A stretch of DNA of 43,750 nt from CAYHVH01 sp964360335 (lineage in GTDB: Bacteria; Patescibacteriota; Doudnabacteria; UBA920; 2-01-FULL-46-14): positions 1 through 43,750 of the forward strand of contig CAYHVH010000006.1 in NCBI GenBank assembly GCA_964360335.1. Reading direction: 5' to 3'. The notes under the pieces were generated by a model. That model searched no databases, was not told the origin of the DNA, and was given only the letters and a program-made list of their open reading frames with translations. Shown piece by piece: positions 21,933 through 29,653 of the stretch (position 1 is its first letter; each line of letters opens with the position of its first letter). The position numbers and the translations under genes are program-made.

Positions 21933-23222
21933 TTATTTTCTGTCGTTGCGAGCGTCAGCGGGGCTGACGCGAAGCAATCTGTGCGGGCCGGATCGCTTCG
22001 CTTCGGCTCGCGATGACAGCGCTAATGAATTATTTTTGCAAATCTCGGCGTACGCGCGCGCGCTCTTGCGCACGTGCCGCCGCAGGGTCGCAAAATCCAC
22101 CTTTATGAGTCCAAATTTCATCTCGTAGCCGGTTTTCTCGATTTCTCTGCGCACCGGCCACTCATAATTGTCGAGGAGGGACCAATACAAATAGCCGCGG
22201 GCCTCAACTCCTTTTTTGATGGCCCGGTGCAACTCCTTGAGATAATCGGCGATGTACCGCGCGCGTTTGGTATCTTTAGCATCAGCAATGCCGTTTTCCG
22301 TGATATAGACTGGTTTGCTGAATCTCTTGAGTTTCATTAATATTTCAAACATCGAGCGAGGGTAAATCTCCCAGCCTTTGTCTGTGACCTGACTCGGATG
22401 TAATGGAACGGGCTTGGGGCCAAACGAACCAAATCGCAGTATATTACGTTGGTAATGATTAACCGCCAGAAAATCATTTTTGGTTCGGCTGTAAGGAAAA
22501 TCAATTCGAAACCAATCAGCGACCCTAACTACCAGTGAGTCAAAAAAAATTTCTTTGTTCGCTGGTTCACTGAAAGTAATCCCCTGGGCAAACCCGACCT
22601 GGGCTTGGGGAAAAAGCGCGTGAATCATCTCATAAGCCCGATTATGTCCCGCCAAGAGGTTCCTATACACGCGGAAAGCGCGTATCGGCCGATGCTCAAA
22701 CGGCGGCCAAATGCCGTCTTTGTAGCTAAACCCGGCGTAAGTACTCGGTTCGTTGATCGTGAGCCAAAAATCCACGAAGTCCCCCAAGCGGTGTGCTACC
22801 TTGGCGACGTAACCGACAAAATCATTAATTGTTTTTTTATTGGCCCATCCTCCTTGACTGGCAACCCACAGGGGATTGGTAAAGTGGTGAAGCGTGACAA
22901 AGGTCTGAAACCCCAATTTTTTCAAAGTTAGGAGAACTTGAAAATAGTGATCTAGCTCTTCTTCATTCCACTCGTCGGCCTGTGGTTCAATCCTACTCCA
23001 CTCCAGAGAAAGCCGGTGGGCGTTGTGGTTTAATTTTTTGGCCAGAAGAAAATCCTCCTCAAAGCGATGGTAATGATCGCAGGCTAGACCCGCGGGGGGC
23101 ATTTTGGCAGTGGCCCAATCATTGCCCTCAATCCCCCCCTCCACTTGGTAGGCCGAAGTCGCGGCCCCCCAAAGAAAGCCCTTCGGGAATTTCAGAATTT
23201 TTTTAGTTTGAGTTTTGCGCAT
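21933..23222 (-). CDS. GH1 beta-glycosidase with a repeat-encoded C-terminal tail
   Basis: A 429-residue family 1 glycoside hydrolase, cytoplasmic. The N-terminal signature is FPKGFLWGAATSAYQVEGG, the acid/base is Glu158 in TINEPS and the nucleophile is Glu309 in YITENG. SLLDNYEW follows, and the last native segments are near ARAYAEICKNN. The final residues are encoded by a palindromic repeat (21940-22019) that runs in frame to the stop. Specificity (beta-glucoside, beta-galactoside) is not clear. The gene overlaps the aminotransferase upstream by 20 bases. Confidence 0.92.
   Translation of the reverse strand: MRKTQTKKILKFPKGFLWGAATSAYQVEGGIEGNDWATAKMPPAGLACDHYHRFEEDFLLAKKLNHNAHRLSLEWSRIEPQADEWNEEELDHYFQVLLTLKKLGFQTFVTLHHFTNPLWVASQGGWANKKTINDFVGYVAKVAHRLGDFVDFWLTINEPSTYAGFSYKDGIWPPFEHRPIRAFRVYRNLLAGHNRAYEMIHALFPQAQVGFAQGITFSEPANKEIFFDSLVVRVADWFRIDFPYSRTKNDFLAVNHYQRNILRFGSFGPKPVPLHPSQVTDKGWEIYPRSMFEILMKLKRFSKPVYITENGIADAKDTKRARYIADYLKELHRAIKKGVEARGYLYWSLLDNYEWPVRREIEKTGYEMKFGLIKVDFATLRRHVRKSARAYAEICKNNSLALSSRAEAKRSGPHRLLRVSPADARNDRK
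21940..22019. repeat. REP-like palindrome encoding the GH1 C-terminal tail
   Basis: Outer arms CTGTCGTTGCGAGC and GCTCGCGATGACAG enclose GCGAAGCAATC and GATCGCTTCGC, with the inner hairpin CAGCGGGGCTG. A half copy lies at 31323-31358. It is translated as about 26 residues rich in R, A and S. Confidence 0.78.
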
Positions 23223-24033
23223 TCTGCCGGTAGGCGGCCAGTAATTTTTGGCTATACGGTCCGGGGCGGCCAGTGCCGATTTTAAATTTGTCGACCCAAA
23301 CTACAGGAATGACCTCGCGGGTCGCCGAGGCAATAAAAGCCTCGTCCACCTGAGGGAATTCCCGATATTTAATCGGCCGACGGGCAACCACGAGACCCGC
23401 TCGGCGCGCCAGCCGCAAAACGAGATTCATCGTTACCCCGTCGAGTATCCCCTCCCGGGGAGTGATGAGCTGCTGTTTTTTAATAACCGCGAAATTAAAG
23501 GTTGTTCCTTCCAAAACTTCATTTTTCTCATTTCTGAGTACGGCTTCGACAAAGCCCCGGTTTCTGGCCTGCCGCTGGGCGTAACTAGCCGAGAGGTAAC
23601 TTAGGGATTTAAATTCCGGCAGCATTCGGGAAAATCTGGTCGTGGCAACTTTTATGCCAGTTTTATAAAATCTTGCGGGCCACGCCTTAAGCGGCCTAAA
23701 CAAAATTATCAGCCGCGCCGGGCCTTCGGGCAGGAGAGTATGACTGTCCCCGCCGGTTAAAATAATTTTAATTAAAACCTCCCTGGCCTTGATTTTTTTT
23801 AGACCCGCCAAAACTTTGGCTCGAATTTCTTGAGGTGAGTGCCGTAAATTGAAACCTAAACTTTTGGCTCCCCGGACGAGCCGTCGCAAGCGTTCGTCCA
23901 AAGTAAAAGGAATCTTGTGGTAAGTTCTTAGCGTTTCAAAAAGCCCCACCCCCCGCTGCACCGCCAAATCCGTTACTGGTAGAGCAGCCTCCTGCAAGGA
24001 AACAAACTTATTTTTTATAAAAGCGACAGCCAC
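23203..24033 (-). CDS. Class IV aminotransferase (branched-chain / D-amino acid / PabC fold)
   Basis: A 276-residue PLP fold IV enzyme. Visible are DLAVQRGVGLFETLRTY near the N-terminus, the probable PLP Lys in FKSLSYLSA, the family's E-G-T-T-x-N segment (LEGTTFNFAVI), and DGVTMNLVL and EAFIASATREVIPV in the C-terminal half. Members include BCAT (IlvE), D-amino-acid transaminase and aminodeoxychorismate lyase; I cannot choose between them. Translation begins at GTG (24033), right beside the tRNA locus. It is the first gene of the minus-strand cluster that runs to 19228. Confidence 0.85.
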   Translation of the reverse strand: MAVAFIKNKFVSLQEAALPVTDLAVQRGVGLFETLRTYHKIPFTLDERLRRLVRGAKSLGFNLRHSPQEIRAKVLAGLKKIKAREVLIKIILTGGDSHTLLPEGPARLIILFRPLKAWPARFYKTGIKVATTRFSRMLPEFKSLSYLSASYAQRQARNRGFVEAVLRNEKNEVLEGTTFNFAVIKKQQLITPREGILDGVTMNLVLRLARRAGLVVARRPIKYREFPQVDEAFIASATREVIPVVWVDKFKIGTGRPGPYSQKLLAAYRQNAQNSN

Positions 24034-24057
24034 AATTTGATTTCCTATAAATAAAAT

Positions 24058-24242
24058 TGGCGGCCCACCGGGATTCGAACCCGGGTCTGATGGCTGACCT
24101 GCCCGCCGAAATTATGTTTGGCACCGGTACGGGGAATCGAACCCCGGTTTGTTGGCTGAGAACCAACCGTCCTAGGCCACTAGACGATACCGGCATGCAG
24201 GCGAGGAACCATCCGTCCTAGATCAGGCTAGACGATCGGGCC
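24058..24242 (-). pseudogene. Split tRNA-Glu body interrupted in its anticodon loop by another tRNA gene
   Basis: The 5' part (24206-24242) has the acceptor strand GGCCCGA, a Glu-type D arm (GTCTAG...CTAGGAC), the anticodon 5' strand GATGG and then TTC. The 3' part (24058-24097) has TCAG, the matching CCATC, a perfect T arm (CCGGG-TTCGAAT-CCCGG), the acceptor and CCA. Joining them gives loop TTCTCAG, anticodon CUC. Between them are 108 bases holding a complete tRNA-Glu, with CCTGC/GCAGG near the two edges. The 3' acceptor reads TGGGCC where TCGGGCC is expected, a one-base loss. It could be a pseudogene or an unusual spliced tRNA. Confidence 0.75.
24119..24194 (-). tRNA. tRNA-Glu (anticodon CUC)
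   Basis: A 76-nt cloverleaf with CCA encoded. Acceptor GCCGGTA with TACCGGT, D arm GTCTAG...CTAGGAC, anticodon stem GTTGG/CCAAC around TTCTCAG (CUC, reading GAG), and T arm CGGGG-TTCGATT-CCCCG. The body pairs well throughout. It lies inside the anticodon loop of the split tRNA body. Confidence 0.93.
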
Positions 24243-24251
24243 TTGTAAATA

Positions 24252-24260
24252 AGTATAACA
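24252..24260 (-). promoter_or_regulatory. Promoter upstream of the nested tRNA locus
   Basis: TGTTATACT, an extended -10 box, ends 9 bases before the 5' end of the split tRNA. Both tRNA bodies would be on one transcript. No clear -35 is seen. Confidence 0.6.
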
Positions 24261-24271
24261 TAAATTAACCA

Positions 24272-24300
24272 TTGACTTTTTCCAACTGGCATGTTAGCCT
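24272..24300 (+). promoter_or_regulatory. Promoter of the gene at 24333
   Basis: TTGACT (24272-24277), a 17-base spacer, and TAGCCT (24295-24300) with a TG extension. Confidence 0.55.
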
Positions 24301-24332
24301 CTGGGTTGCTCGACTACTACGAGGAGGAAAGC

Positions 24333-24545
24333 ATGAACATAGGAACGCGAAAGGAAATTCGCGACTATTGGCGGAGGGTTAGGAGCTCTCCTTCGCCATT
24401 GCCGCCGCCCTCACTTCCCGGTTGCGGTATCAAAACAACACCATCAAGGAAGACGAAACCCGAAAAATTTTGCGCAGGATGCGGAAAACCTCTCTCCGAA
24501 TACGACCGGGATATCGGTCGAACTCGCCACCTCGATTGTGTCTGA
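24333..24545 (+). CDS. Small zinc-ribbon-like hypothetical protein
   Basis: A 70-residue protein; the ATG at 24333 follows AGGAGG (24322-24327). The N-terminal part is basic and Ser/Pro-rich, and the C-terminal part has CAGCGKPL and a final DCV, giving C-x-x-C plus a distant Cys. This may bind one metal ion with help from a His (RHLDC). No family is recognised. It is a stand-alone unit with its own promoter and terminator. Confidence 0.62.
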   Translation: MNIGTRKEIRDYWRRVRSSPSPLPPPSLPGCGIKTTPSRKTKPEKFCAGCGKPLSEYDRDIGRTRHLDCV

Positions 24546-24570
24546 AATGGCCTCATAGCAGTTGACTTAA

Positions 24571-24597
24571 ACCTCATCGCTGTGAGGTCTTTCTCTT
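24571..24597 (+). terminator. Terminator of the gene at 24333
   Basis: A 6-bp stem ACCTCA/TGAGGT with a 6-base loop, then CTTTCTCTT. Confidence 0.7.
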
Positions 24598-24631
24598 GCG
24601 TTAGGATGGATTTACTGCCGAAATTTCTGAT

Positions 24632-26332
24632 TCACCTCGTCGGCGGAATTTGTAAATAGTTCAGCAAAAACTGGGCAATTTCGCCAAAGGCCGGCGCGGC
24701 CGTGCTTTCCGCAAAGCGCACGGTTTTGGGATTGACGATTTTCACGACCATGACAAACGCCGGATCATCTACCGGGCCAAAACCGGCGAAGGTCCCCACA
24801 GTTCTATCGGGGTCATAACCCGGGCCAGCGGACCGCGCCACCTGCGCCGTGCCGGTCTTGCCGGCCAAATAGTAACCCCCCACACCGGCGCGTTTCCCAT
24901 GTCCTTTCTCGATGACGGAAACGAGCATGGCGGCCAAAGTATCCGCACTTTTCGGTGAGATTACCTGCCGCACCTCCACGGGCTTCGTCGTTTCGATCCG
25001 GCCGTCTGGAAAGCGAACGCTCTCCACGATGTAGGGCTTGAGGAGCTTGCCCTGGTTGGCGATTGCCCCAAAAGCTTGGGCCAACTGTAAGGGCGTAACC
25101 GTGATCCCCTGGCCGAAGGAGGCCGTGCCAAAGTACGCTTTACCGCCGCGCTCGAGATTGTCAAGATTTCCCGGATTCTCGGCCGGCAAGGTAATGCCTG
25201 TGGGGCTACCAAACCCAAAATTCTTGACGACTTCCCGGAACTTCTCCTTGCCTATTTTCTGCTGCACGTAAATCGCGCCGGTGTTAATGGACTGCTCCAG
25301 GACCTGAGTCATAGTTTGCACCCCATAAACCCGGTCCTGGGCATTTTTGATTACAAATTCATCCAAGGCCACCGCCCCCTTATCCTCGTAGGTCTCCTCC
25401 GGGGTAATCGCTCCGCTATCCAGGCCGGCCGCCATGGTAAATGGCTTAAAAACCGAGCCAGGCTCATAGGCCTCGGAAACGGCCAAGTTCCGATAGACAC
25501 TTGGGTCCTCGACTTTGCCGAAAGTATTGGGGTCAAAGGTCGGAAAATTCGCCAGTGCCAGAATCGCACCGGTTTTGGGGGAGAGAATGAGAATCGTTCC
25601 CGAGTCCGCCTGATGCTTTTCCACCGTATCCTTGAGCACGGCTTCGGTTTTGAACTGAATCGCCCGGTCCAAAGTCAGAATCAAATCCCCACCGTCCTCG
25701 GCGGGCTCAAGTCTGCGCAGCCCCCCCGTAATCCAGCGGCCAGCCACGTCCTTGTCCAAAAGCAAACTCCCCACGCGGCCGGCTAACACTTTTTGGAAAT
25801 ATTCCTCTATCCCGTACTGCCCCACGCGCTCGGTGTCCCGGAAACCCAGGAAACCCAAAACCTGCGAAGCAAAAGCCTGTTCCGGATAATGCCGGTAGGG
25901 TTCGGGCTGCAAATAAATTCCCTTGAGACCCAGGCTTTTGACTTTCAGGGCGACGCTTTCCGGCAATTCCTTTTTGAGGGCCACCCATTTGCGGTTCTCG
26001 TCCGAAATTTTTTCCAGAATTTCACCCTTGCTCATTTCCAGAATTGGCGAAAGACTAGTTACAACCTGGAGTTTGTCCGAGATTTCCGGCGGGACGGCGA
26101 AAACCAAATCTTTCTCGATGTTAGTCACCACCGGCACGACTTTACCGTTTTTGCCTTCCTGGATAAAGATCGCGCCCCGGACCGGGAGGAGCGTCCGATA
26201 AGCCTGGTGCTGATTCTCGGCAAGACTTTTATAAAAACCGTAGCCTAAAACCTGAAGCGTAAAAAGCCGCACGATCACGGCGGCTGCGAGAAACAAAAAA
26301 AGGAAGTAGAGGAAAATTGTCCGGGACCTCAT
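24632..26332 (-). CDS. ftsI: Class B penicillin-binding protein, FtsI/PBP3-type transpeptidase
   Basis: FtsI cross-links septal peptidoglycan. One N-terminal membrane helix (about 7-25), then a dimerisation domain (40-220) with LPVRGAIF, then the transpeptidase domain. SxxK is S293-V-F-K296, SxN is S348-I-N350, and KTG is K492-T-G in AGKTGTAQ. No PASTA domain follows. The 566-residue length is normal. It overlaps ftsL by ATGA and closes the mraZ-rsmH-ftsL-ftsI unit; no murE or mraY follows, so the division cluster is short here. Confidence 0.93.
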   Translation of the reverse strand: MRSRTIFLYFLFLFLAAAVIVRLFTLQVLGYGFYKSLAENQHQAYRTLLPVRGAIFIQEGKNGKVVPVVTNIEKDLVFAVPPEISDKLQVVTSLSPILEMSKGEILEKISDENRKWVALKKELPESVALKVKSLGLKGIYLQPEPYRHYPEQAFASQVLGFLGFRDTERVGQYGIEEYFQKVLAGRVGSLLLDKDVAGRWITGGLRRLEPAEDGGDLILTLDRAIQFKTEAVLKDTVEKHQADSGTILILSPKTGAILALANFPTFDPNTFGKVEDPSVYRNLAVSEAYEPGSVFKPFTMAAGLDSGAITPEETYEDKGAVALDEFVIKNAQDRVYGVQTMTQVLEQSINTGAIYVQQKIGKEKFREVVKNFGFGSPTGITLPAENPGNLDNLERGGKAYFGTASFGQGITVTPLQLAQAFGAIANQGKLLKPYIVESVRFPDGRIETTKPVEVRQVISPKSADTLAAMLVSVIEKGHGKRAGVGGYYLAGKTGTAQVARSAGPGYDPDRTVGTFAGFGPVDDPAFVMVVKIVNPKTVRFAESTAAPAFGEIAQFLLNYLQIPPTR

Positions 26333-26691
26333 CGTCGTTGGTAAGCGTATCCTTGCTCTCCCACATAATAAACTTTCTCGCTTGGCACAAGGTTCAAAGT
26401 CCGGACAGTGTTTTCCATGTGTTGGATGGACTTCAGAGCCGCCATCTCCAACTCCAGGCGCTTATTGGTCTCCCGGAGCGTGCTCATGGACCGCTCCAGT
26501 TTTTTTATCTCATAGCCTTTGGTGGAAGTACTGTTCACGAGGAAAAGATAGCTAAGGCCGAAAACCACGACCACAGCCAAAAGCCACAAAGCCAAAGTCG
26601 GCCGGCCGTGGTCGGAAATTTGTTTTTTGGTTTTTATTTTGGACGGGGCCGCGGCCGGGAGGCTGAGGGTGAGAGCAAAATATCTACCCAT
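26329..26691 (-). CDS. ftsL: FtsL-like septum protein
   Basis: A 120-residue bitopic protein. A basic cytoplasmic N-terminus is followed by a membrane helix (LALWLLAVVVVFGLSYLFLV) and a coiled coil (EIKKLERSMSTLRETNKRLELEMAALKSIQ), then a short tail. FtsL sequences are poorly conserved; the call rests on this design and on its place between rsmH and ftsI. The ATG at 26691 is preferred over a TTG nine bases earlier. In other bacteria FtsL forms the FtsQLB complex that activates FtsWI. Confidence 0.78.
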   Translation of the reverse strand: MGRYFALTLSLPAAAPSKIKTKKQISDHGRPTLALWLLAVVVVFGLSYLFLVNSTSTKGYEIKKLERSMSTLRETNKRLELEMAALKSIQHMENTVRTLNLVPSEKVYYVGEQGYAYQRR

Positions 26692-26718
26692 AAGCAGCAA
26701 AGATTTTTAAGTATTTGT

Positions 26719-27660
26719 TTAGATTTTTTCCGCGGCGCGCAACTTGGCGCTGTGGGCGCGGGGATTGATTTTGATTTCTTCCGCCGCAGCGGTCACGGGC
26801 TTCTTTGTCAGGATCCGCAAACTTGCCAGATGGCCGCAGCGACAGACGGGAAACTCGGGCGGACAGAGACAATCGCGGGCTTCTTTGGCCAAAAAATTTT
26901 TAACGATCCGATCCTCCAAAGAATGAAACGATATCCCCACCAGCCTTCCCCCGGGTTTTAAGAGGGCGAGGGCTTGCGGCAATATCCTTTCCAGACTTTG
27001 GAGTTCCTCGTTGACTGCGATCCGCAGGGCCATGAAAATCCGCCGCGCGGTATCGCCGGCCCGGAAACGCAACGAGGCGGGTAGGGTTTTTTTAATGAGC
27101 TCGAAAAGTTCAGTCGTGCTTTCCAGGGTCCGCTGCTTCCTCACCTCCACAATGCCGCGGGCGACTTTTTTTGCAAATTTCCACTCTTCCCCGAGCGTTT
27201 GAAATGTCCGGACCAAAGCCTCCTCGGGATAAAAATTTACTATCTCGTGGGCGGTAAGCTTCTGACTTTGGTCAAAGCGCATGTCCAGTGGTCCGTCTTT
27301 TTGGAAAGCAAACCCCCGACTGGCATCGTCGAGTTGGTCGCTTGAGAGTCCCAGGTCAAAGAGAATGCCGGCAAGTTGGTCAAATTCTCTCGCCTGGACG
27401 ACGGCTGCGAGATCGGCAAAGTTCGCCTGAGCCAGAAGCAGTCGGTGACTTCTAATCGGCGTTTGGTAGAGCTCCTGCAGACGCGCGATTGCTTGCCCAT
27501 CGCGATCCAGGCCCAAAACCACACCCCCTTTCTCCAAAATGGCTGCGGTATGCCCGCCGCCCCCGACAGTGGCATCGAGATATTTTTCTCCCGGTTGCGG
27601 ATCGAGAAACTGGAGAACTTCTTGTAAAAGAACGGGGATATGCACAATTTTGCCTTGCAA
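26719..27660 (-). CDS. rsmH: 16S rRNA m4C1402 methyltransferase RsmH (MraW)
   Basis: RsmH methylates N4 of C1402 in 16S rRNA. The 313-residue protein begins HIPVLLQEVLQFLDPQPGEKYLDATVGGGGHTAAILE, with the family's H-x-P-V-L and SAM-binding D-x-T-x-G-G-G-G-H. FDLGLSSDQLDDASRGFAFQKDGPLDMRFD is the second signature, and FHSLEDRIVKNF lies near the C-terminus. Further Cys residues near the end (CLCPPEFPVCRCG) are also seen in the family. It starts 65 bases after mraZ. Confidence 0.96.
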   Translation of the reverse strand: MQGKIVHIPVLLQEVLQFLDPQPGEKYLDATVGGGGHTAAILEKGGVVLGLDRDGQAIARLQELYQTPIRSHRLLLAQANFADLAAVVQAREFDQLAGILFDLGLSSDQLDDASRGFAFQKDGPLDMRFDQSQKLTAHEIVNFYPEEALVRTFQTLGEEWKFAKKVARGIVEVRKQRTLESTTELFELIKKTLPASLRFRAGDTARRIFMALRIAVNEELQSLERILPQALALLKPGGRLVGISFHSLEDRIVKNFLAKEARDCLCPPEFPVCRCGHLASLRILTKKPVTAAAEEIKINPRAHSAKLRAAEKI

Positions 27661-27725
27661 AATTTAATCCCTAATTGCTGATTGCCAATTCCTAAACGAT
27701 CAGGAATTAGGTCAATTAGAAATTT

Positions 27726-28154
27726 TCAAATGAGCTGCTCCAACCTTTCAGCAATATCGGTCGACGTCTTTTCTGTACCGGTTTTATACTTGTTCCACTT
27801 CTCCTCGTCCCAGATTTCCAGTCGGTTATAAAGGCCGGCCAAAACCACTTTCTTTTTGATTCCCGCAAACCCCCGGAGATAATCCGGGAGCATCACCCGT
27901 CCCTGCTTGTCCACCTCCAGGTCCATGGCCCCCGCCAGCATCAGGCGGGAAAAGGCCCGGGTATTGGAACGGCTGATAGGCAGACCGGCGAGCTTGCCCG
28001 CCAGATTTTCCCACTCCTTGGCAGTATATAAGAAAAGGGCGCTGTCCAGACCCCGAGTTACCACCGCTCCGCGGCTAAGCGAGGCGCGAAACTTGACGGG
28101 TATGGACAGCCTTCCTTTCTCATCCACTGTCAAAGAATATTCGCCAATAAACAT
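27726..28154 (-). CDS. mraZ: Transcriptional regulator MraZ
   Basis: MraZ is the conserved first gene of division clusters and represses its own operon. It has two SpoVT/AbrB-like halves: MFIGEYSLTVDEKGRLSIPVKFR at the start and AGAMDLEVDKQGRVMLPDYLRGFAGIKKKVVLAGLYNRLEIWDEEKW in the second half, both with the D-x-K/Q-G-R motif. The 142-residue length is normal. Three GTGG(A/G) repeats at 10-base spacing lie in its 5' leader, and a strong promoter lies beyond them. Confidence 0.95.
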   Translation of the reverse strand: MFIGEYSLTVDEKGRLSIPVKFRASLSRGAVVTRGLDSALFLYTAKEWENLAGKLAGLPISRSNTRAFSRLMLAGAMDLEVDKQGRVMLPDYLRGFAGIKKKVVLAGLYNRLEIWDEEKWNKYKTGTEKTSTDIAERLEQLI

Positions 28155-28210
28155 TGTTTAACCTGCCCTTCTCCCCCCTTTAGCTTGCTCCAGGGAGGTT
28201 AACGGGGTTA

Positions 28211-28235
28211 TCCACTTTTCCCCACTTTTTTCCAC
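28211..28235 (-). promoter_or_regulatory. MraZ operator: three direct repeats
   Basis: On the minus strand GTGGA, GTGGG and GTGGA begin exactly 10 bases apart, separated by AAAAA and GAAAA. This matches the known MraZ site, short TGG-type repeats with 10-bp period. The boxes are downstream of the predicted start of transcription and upstream of mraZ. Confidence 0.8.
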
Positions 28236-28254
28236 AAATAGCTATAGTGTCTCC

Positions 28255-28283
28255 ATTATATCCCACTTTAAAATTTTCGTCAA
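28255..28283 (-). promoter_or_regulatory. Promoter of the mraZ division operon
   Basis: TTGACG (28278-28283), a 17-base spacer and a perfect TATAAT (28255-28260) on the minus strand. A further GTGGGA sits within the spacer. Confidence 0.85.
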
Positions 28284-28372
28284 TCCCGATATCCCTCGAG
28301 GAAATAACGAAAAAATCCCGATTGGCTCGGGATTTTAGGGAAAAATTCGCTATTGGGCGGTAAAGCTCCTAA

Positions 28373-29602
28373 TTACACGGAAAGCTCCTTCATTCTGCCA
28401 AACCCTACGGTATCCTTGGCCCATTCCTCGGGAATATCCAAAAGCCGGGCAGAGCGGATGACAAATTCGCCGTACTTGTCGTTAATCCGGTCCATAACTT
28501 CTGTGAGCCGTGCCGGGCTTTGGTACTGCGGATAGAGCGGCAGGGGGGCTTTCTCAAACCGCAATCCTCCCACCGTCACCCCCATAATCTTGATGGGGAA
28601 CTGAAGAGGCAGTGCCCGTGCAAAAATCCGAAACGCGGCCCGATAAATTGCCGACCCGTCATTGACATATTCCGCGAGTTTCCGCTGTTTGTGGAATCCA
28701 AAATAGCGCTTGTCCGAATGAAAATAGTGGACAATATTCCCCCGCGCCATTTTACGGCGCAACCGCCGCCCAATCTTTTCGGCCAGTTTGCACATCAATT
28801 TTTTGATTTCCCGAAGCTCAACGACTGCTTTGGGAAGCGTATAGCTGTGACCGATGGATTTTATTTCCTCGTATTCCTGCGTGATGATTGCTCCAGCGTC
28901 TTGGAAATTGGCAAGCTGATGCAAAAAATATCCCGGCTGGCCAAACTGATTCAGAAGATTCCCTAGCGGATAATCAGCCAGTTGCCGTAAGGTAAAGATT
29001 CCCAATTTATTCAAGGCCTGCTCCAAGCGAGAGGCGATGCCGGGAACGTCAGTTAATTTTAAACGTTCGTAAAGTCGGGGAATGTCTTCTGGCCGGACGA
29101 CAAAAATCCGGTCAATATCTCCTTCGCCCAAATCCGCCGCAATTTTAGCCAAAAGTTTATTCGGGCCAATCCCGATGGAACAAGAAACCCACGCCCCAAG
29201 TTCTTGGCGAAGACGCTGTTTGATTTCCAAGCCCAAAAGCAAGGCATCGTCAAAACTCCTGGAGATTTCACTCAAATCGGCGAACGCTTCATCAATGCTG
29301 GATTTCTCAACCTTGTCCGTGTAATCCAGAAGAATACGCAAAAACCCGGCAGTGATGCCCCGGTATTTATCGGGATCTACCGGCAGCAAAACAATTTGCG
29401 GATACTTTTTCCGGGCGTCCCAGACCGTAGTGCCGAGTTTGATGCCCAAACGTTTGGCCTCTACCGACGGGGCGATAATAATTCCGCCCAAATGCTCACA
29501 AATCCCTATCGGTTGCCCGCGCAAGTGCGGATTGGCCTGCTGCTCCACCGAGGCAAAGTAGGAGTTCATATCAAGGTGGAGAATGATTTTTTGAGTTGAC
29601 AT
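28373..29602 (-). CDS. dinB: Y-family DNA polymerase (DinB/Pol IV-like)
   Basis: A translesion polymerase of 409 residues. The catalytic acidic residues are in HLDMNSYFASVEQ (Asp11) and SSIDEAFADLS (Asp104, Glu105), and the PNKLLAKIAADLGEGD thumb or palm segment follows. A helix-hairpin-helix-like LTDVPGIASRLEQALNKLGIFTLRQLADYP and a little-finger domain complete it. The C-terminus ends VGFGRMKEL without a clear Q-x-x-L-F clamp motif. It lies about 2.8 kb from lexA, but no SOS box was seen before it. It is divergent from the gene at 29654. Confidence 0.93.
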   Translation of the reverse strand: MSTQKIILHLDMNSYFASVEQQANPHLRGQPIGICEHLGGIIIAPSVEAKRLGIKLGTTVWDARKKYPQIVLLPVDPDKYRGITAGFLRILLDYTDKVEKSSIDEAFADLSEISRSFDDALLLGLEIKQRLRQELGAWVSCSIGIGPNKLLAKIAADLGEGDIDRIFVVRPEDIPRLYERLKLTDVPGIASRLEQALNKLGIFTLRQLADYPLGNLLNQFGQPGYFLHQLANFQDAGAIITQEYEEIKSIGHSYTLPKAVVELREIKKLMCKLAEKIGRRLRRKMARGNIVHYFHSDKRYFGFHKQRKLAEYVNDGSAIYRAAFRIFARALPLQFPIKIMGVTVGGLRFEKAPLPLYPQYQSPARLTEVMDRINDKYGEFVIRSARLLDIPEEWAKDTVGFGRMKELSV

Positions 29603-29653
29603 GCTAGAGAGTTAAATTTATATTAAAGAGTCAAAATCAGGTTGGAGGATCCG

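Noticed and set aside
24058..24110. Reading the 3' tRNA half alone as an independent tRNA
   Set aside because: It has no D arm or 5' acceptor strand nearby; the matching 5' half lies beyond the nested tRNA.
28195..28210. GTTAACGGGG as a further end of the CCCCGTTAGA element family
   Set aside because: Only one end is present, with no matching inverted end or duplication nearby.
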